A stretch of DNA of 6,185 nucleotides from an uncultured Sphingomonadaceae bacterium (GTDB lineage Bacteria > Pseudomonadota > Alphaproteobacteria > Sphingomonadales > Sphingomonadaceae). A program made the position numbers and the translations under genes. Below the pieces are notes generated by a model. That model did no database searches, was not told the origin of the DNA, and saw only the letters and a program-made list of their open reading frames with translations. Positions 6,076-6,185 of the stretch are shown piece by piece. The first letter of the stretch is position 1. Every line of letters begins with the position of its first letter. Location of the stretch: contig CAKZSF010000265.1 in NCBI GenBank assembly GCA_937920575.1, forward strand, positions 1-6,185, in the 5' to 3' direction.

Positions 6076-6185
6076 ATGGATCTGGGACTAAAAGGCAAGA
6101 AAGTCATCATGAACGGCGGAGCGCATGGGCTGGGCCTGGCATCGCTTCGGCATTTTGCTGCTGAGGGCGCAGATGTCGCTTTCAT
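6076..6185 (+). CDS. Short-chain dehydrogenase/reductase (SDR), N-terminal fragment cut by window edge
   Basis: Only the first 36 residues are visible. They form the opening of a Rossmann fold: a LKGKKVIM first strand, then the glycine-rich dinucleotide loop NGGAHGLG at residues 13-20, a helix (LASLRHFAAEG), and the start of the second strand (ADVAF). SDR enzymes oxidise or reduce alcohols, ketones and sugars with NAD(P). The substrate, the catalytic Ser-Tyr-Lys and the residue that chooses NAD or NADP lie beyond the window. In the classical motif TGxxxGxG the first position is Thr; here it is Asn13, with the three glycines kept. The gene has its own leader and probable promoter and is separated from the receptor by a strong terminator, so it is likely the first gene of a new unit. 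The family call is good despite the short fragment. Confidence 0.87.
   Translation, partial: MDLGLKGKKVIMNGGAHGLGLASLRHFAAEGADVAF

Noticed and set aside
5916..6164. Possible 82-residue gene overlapping the start of the dehydrogenase
   Set aside because: It is in a different frame from the clear SDR start, has no recognisable pattern, and shares most of its 3' half with the SDR coding sequence.

Overview
The window looks like a piece of an alphaproteobacterial chromosome, most likely from the Sphingomonadales (Erythrobacter/Sphingomonas type). This rests on the style of the very large TonB-dependent receptor, the moderately high GC content and the gene mix. It is a judgement by eye, with no database search behind it. 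The order, all on the + strand, is: the 3' part of a hydantoinase/oxoprolinase (HyuA-like) gene (1-1119), a DUF917 / S-methyl-thiohydantoin-desulfurase-type gene (1116-2204), a 124-bp spacer, a TonB-dependent outer-membrane receptor (2329-5673), a strong intrinsic terminator (5696-5731), a roughly 340-bp gene-free regulatory region, and the first 36 codons of a short-chain dehydrogenase/reductase (6076-6185). No tRNA, rRNA, CRISPR array, insertion sequence or phage gene was seen.

The first two genes overlap by four bases (GTGA) and are almost certainly translationally coupled. HyuA-like and DUF917 proteins are repeatedly found as neighbours. Here no HyuB-type partner follows, so the DUF917 protein takes its place. 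Both families are associated with cyclic amide, hydantoin or thiohydantoin-like substrates. A weak hairpin with a T-run sits just after them, followed by a leader holding a 15-bp near-palindrome and a good Shine-Dalgarno that sets the receptor start at 2329. The receptor has a signal peptide, a TonB box, a plug and a long barrel with four cysteine pairs.

The working idea is a small uptake-and-catabolism locus: the receptor imports a substrate, the HyuA/DUF917 pair acts on a cyclic amide or thio-amide ring, and the dehydrogenase, under separate control, handles a related intermediate. The link between the genes is inferred from position only.

The most interesting non-coding signal is in the region before the dehydrogenase. 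A close match to a sigma-54 (RpoN) -24/-12 promoter with exact GG-to-GC spacing lies at 5961-5977. Two dyad-symmetric sequences lie roughly 150-220 bp upstream of it (5769-5781 and 5793-5814), where an enhancer-binding activator could sit. The rest is ordinary accessory-metabolism sequence, and I see no clear evidence for an entirely new system.
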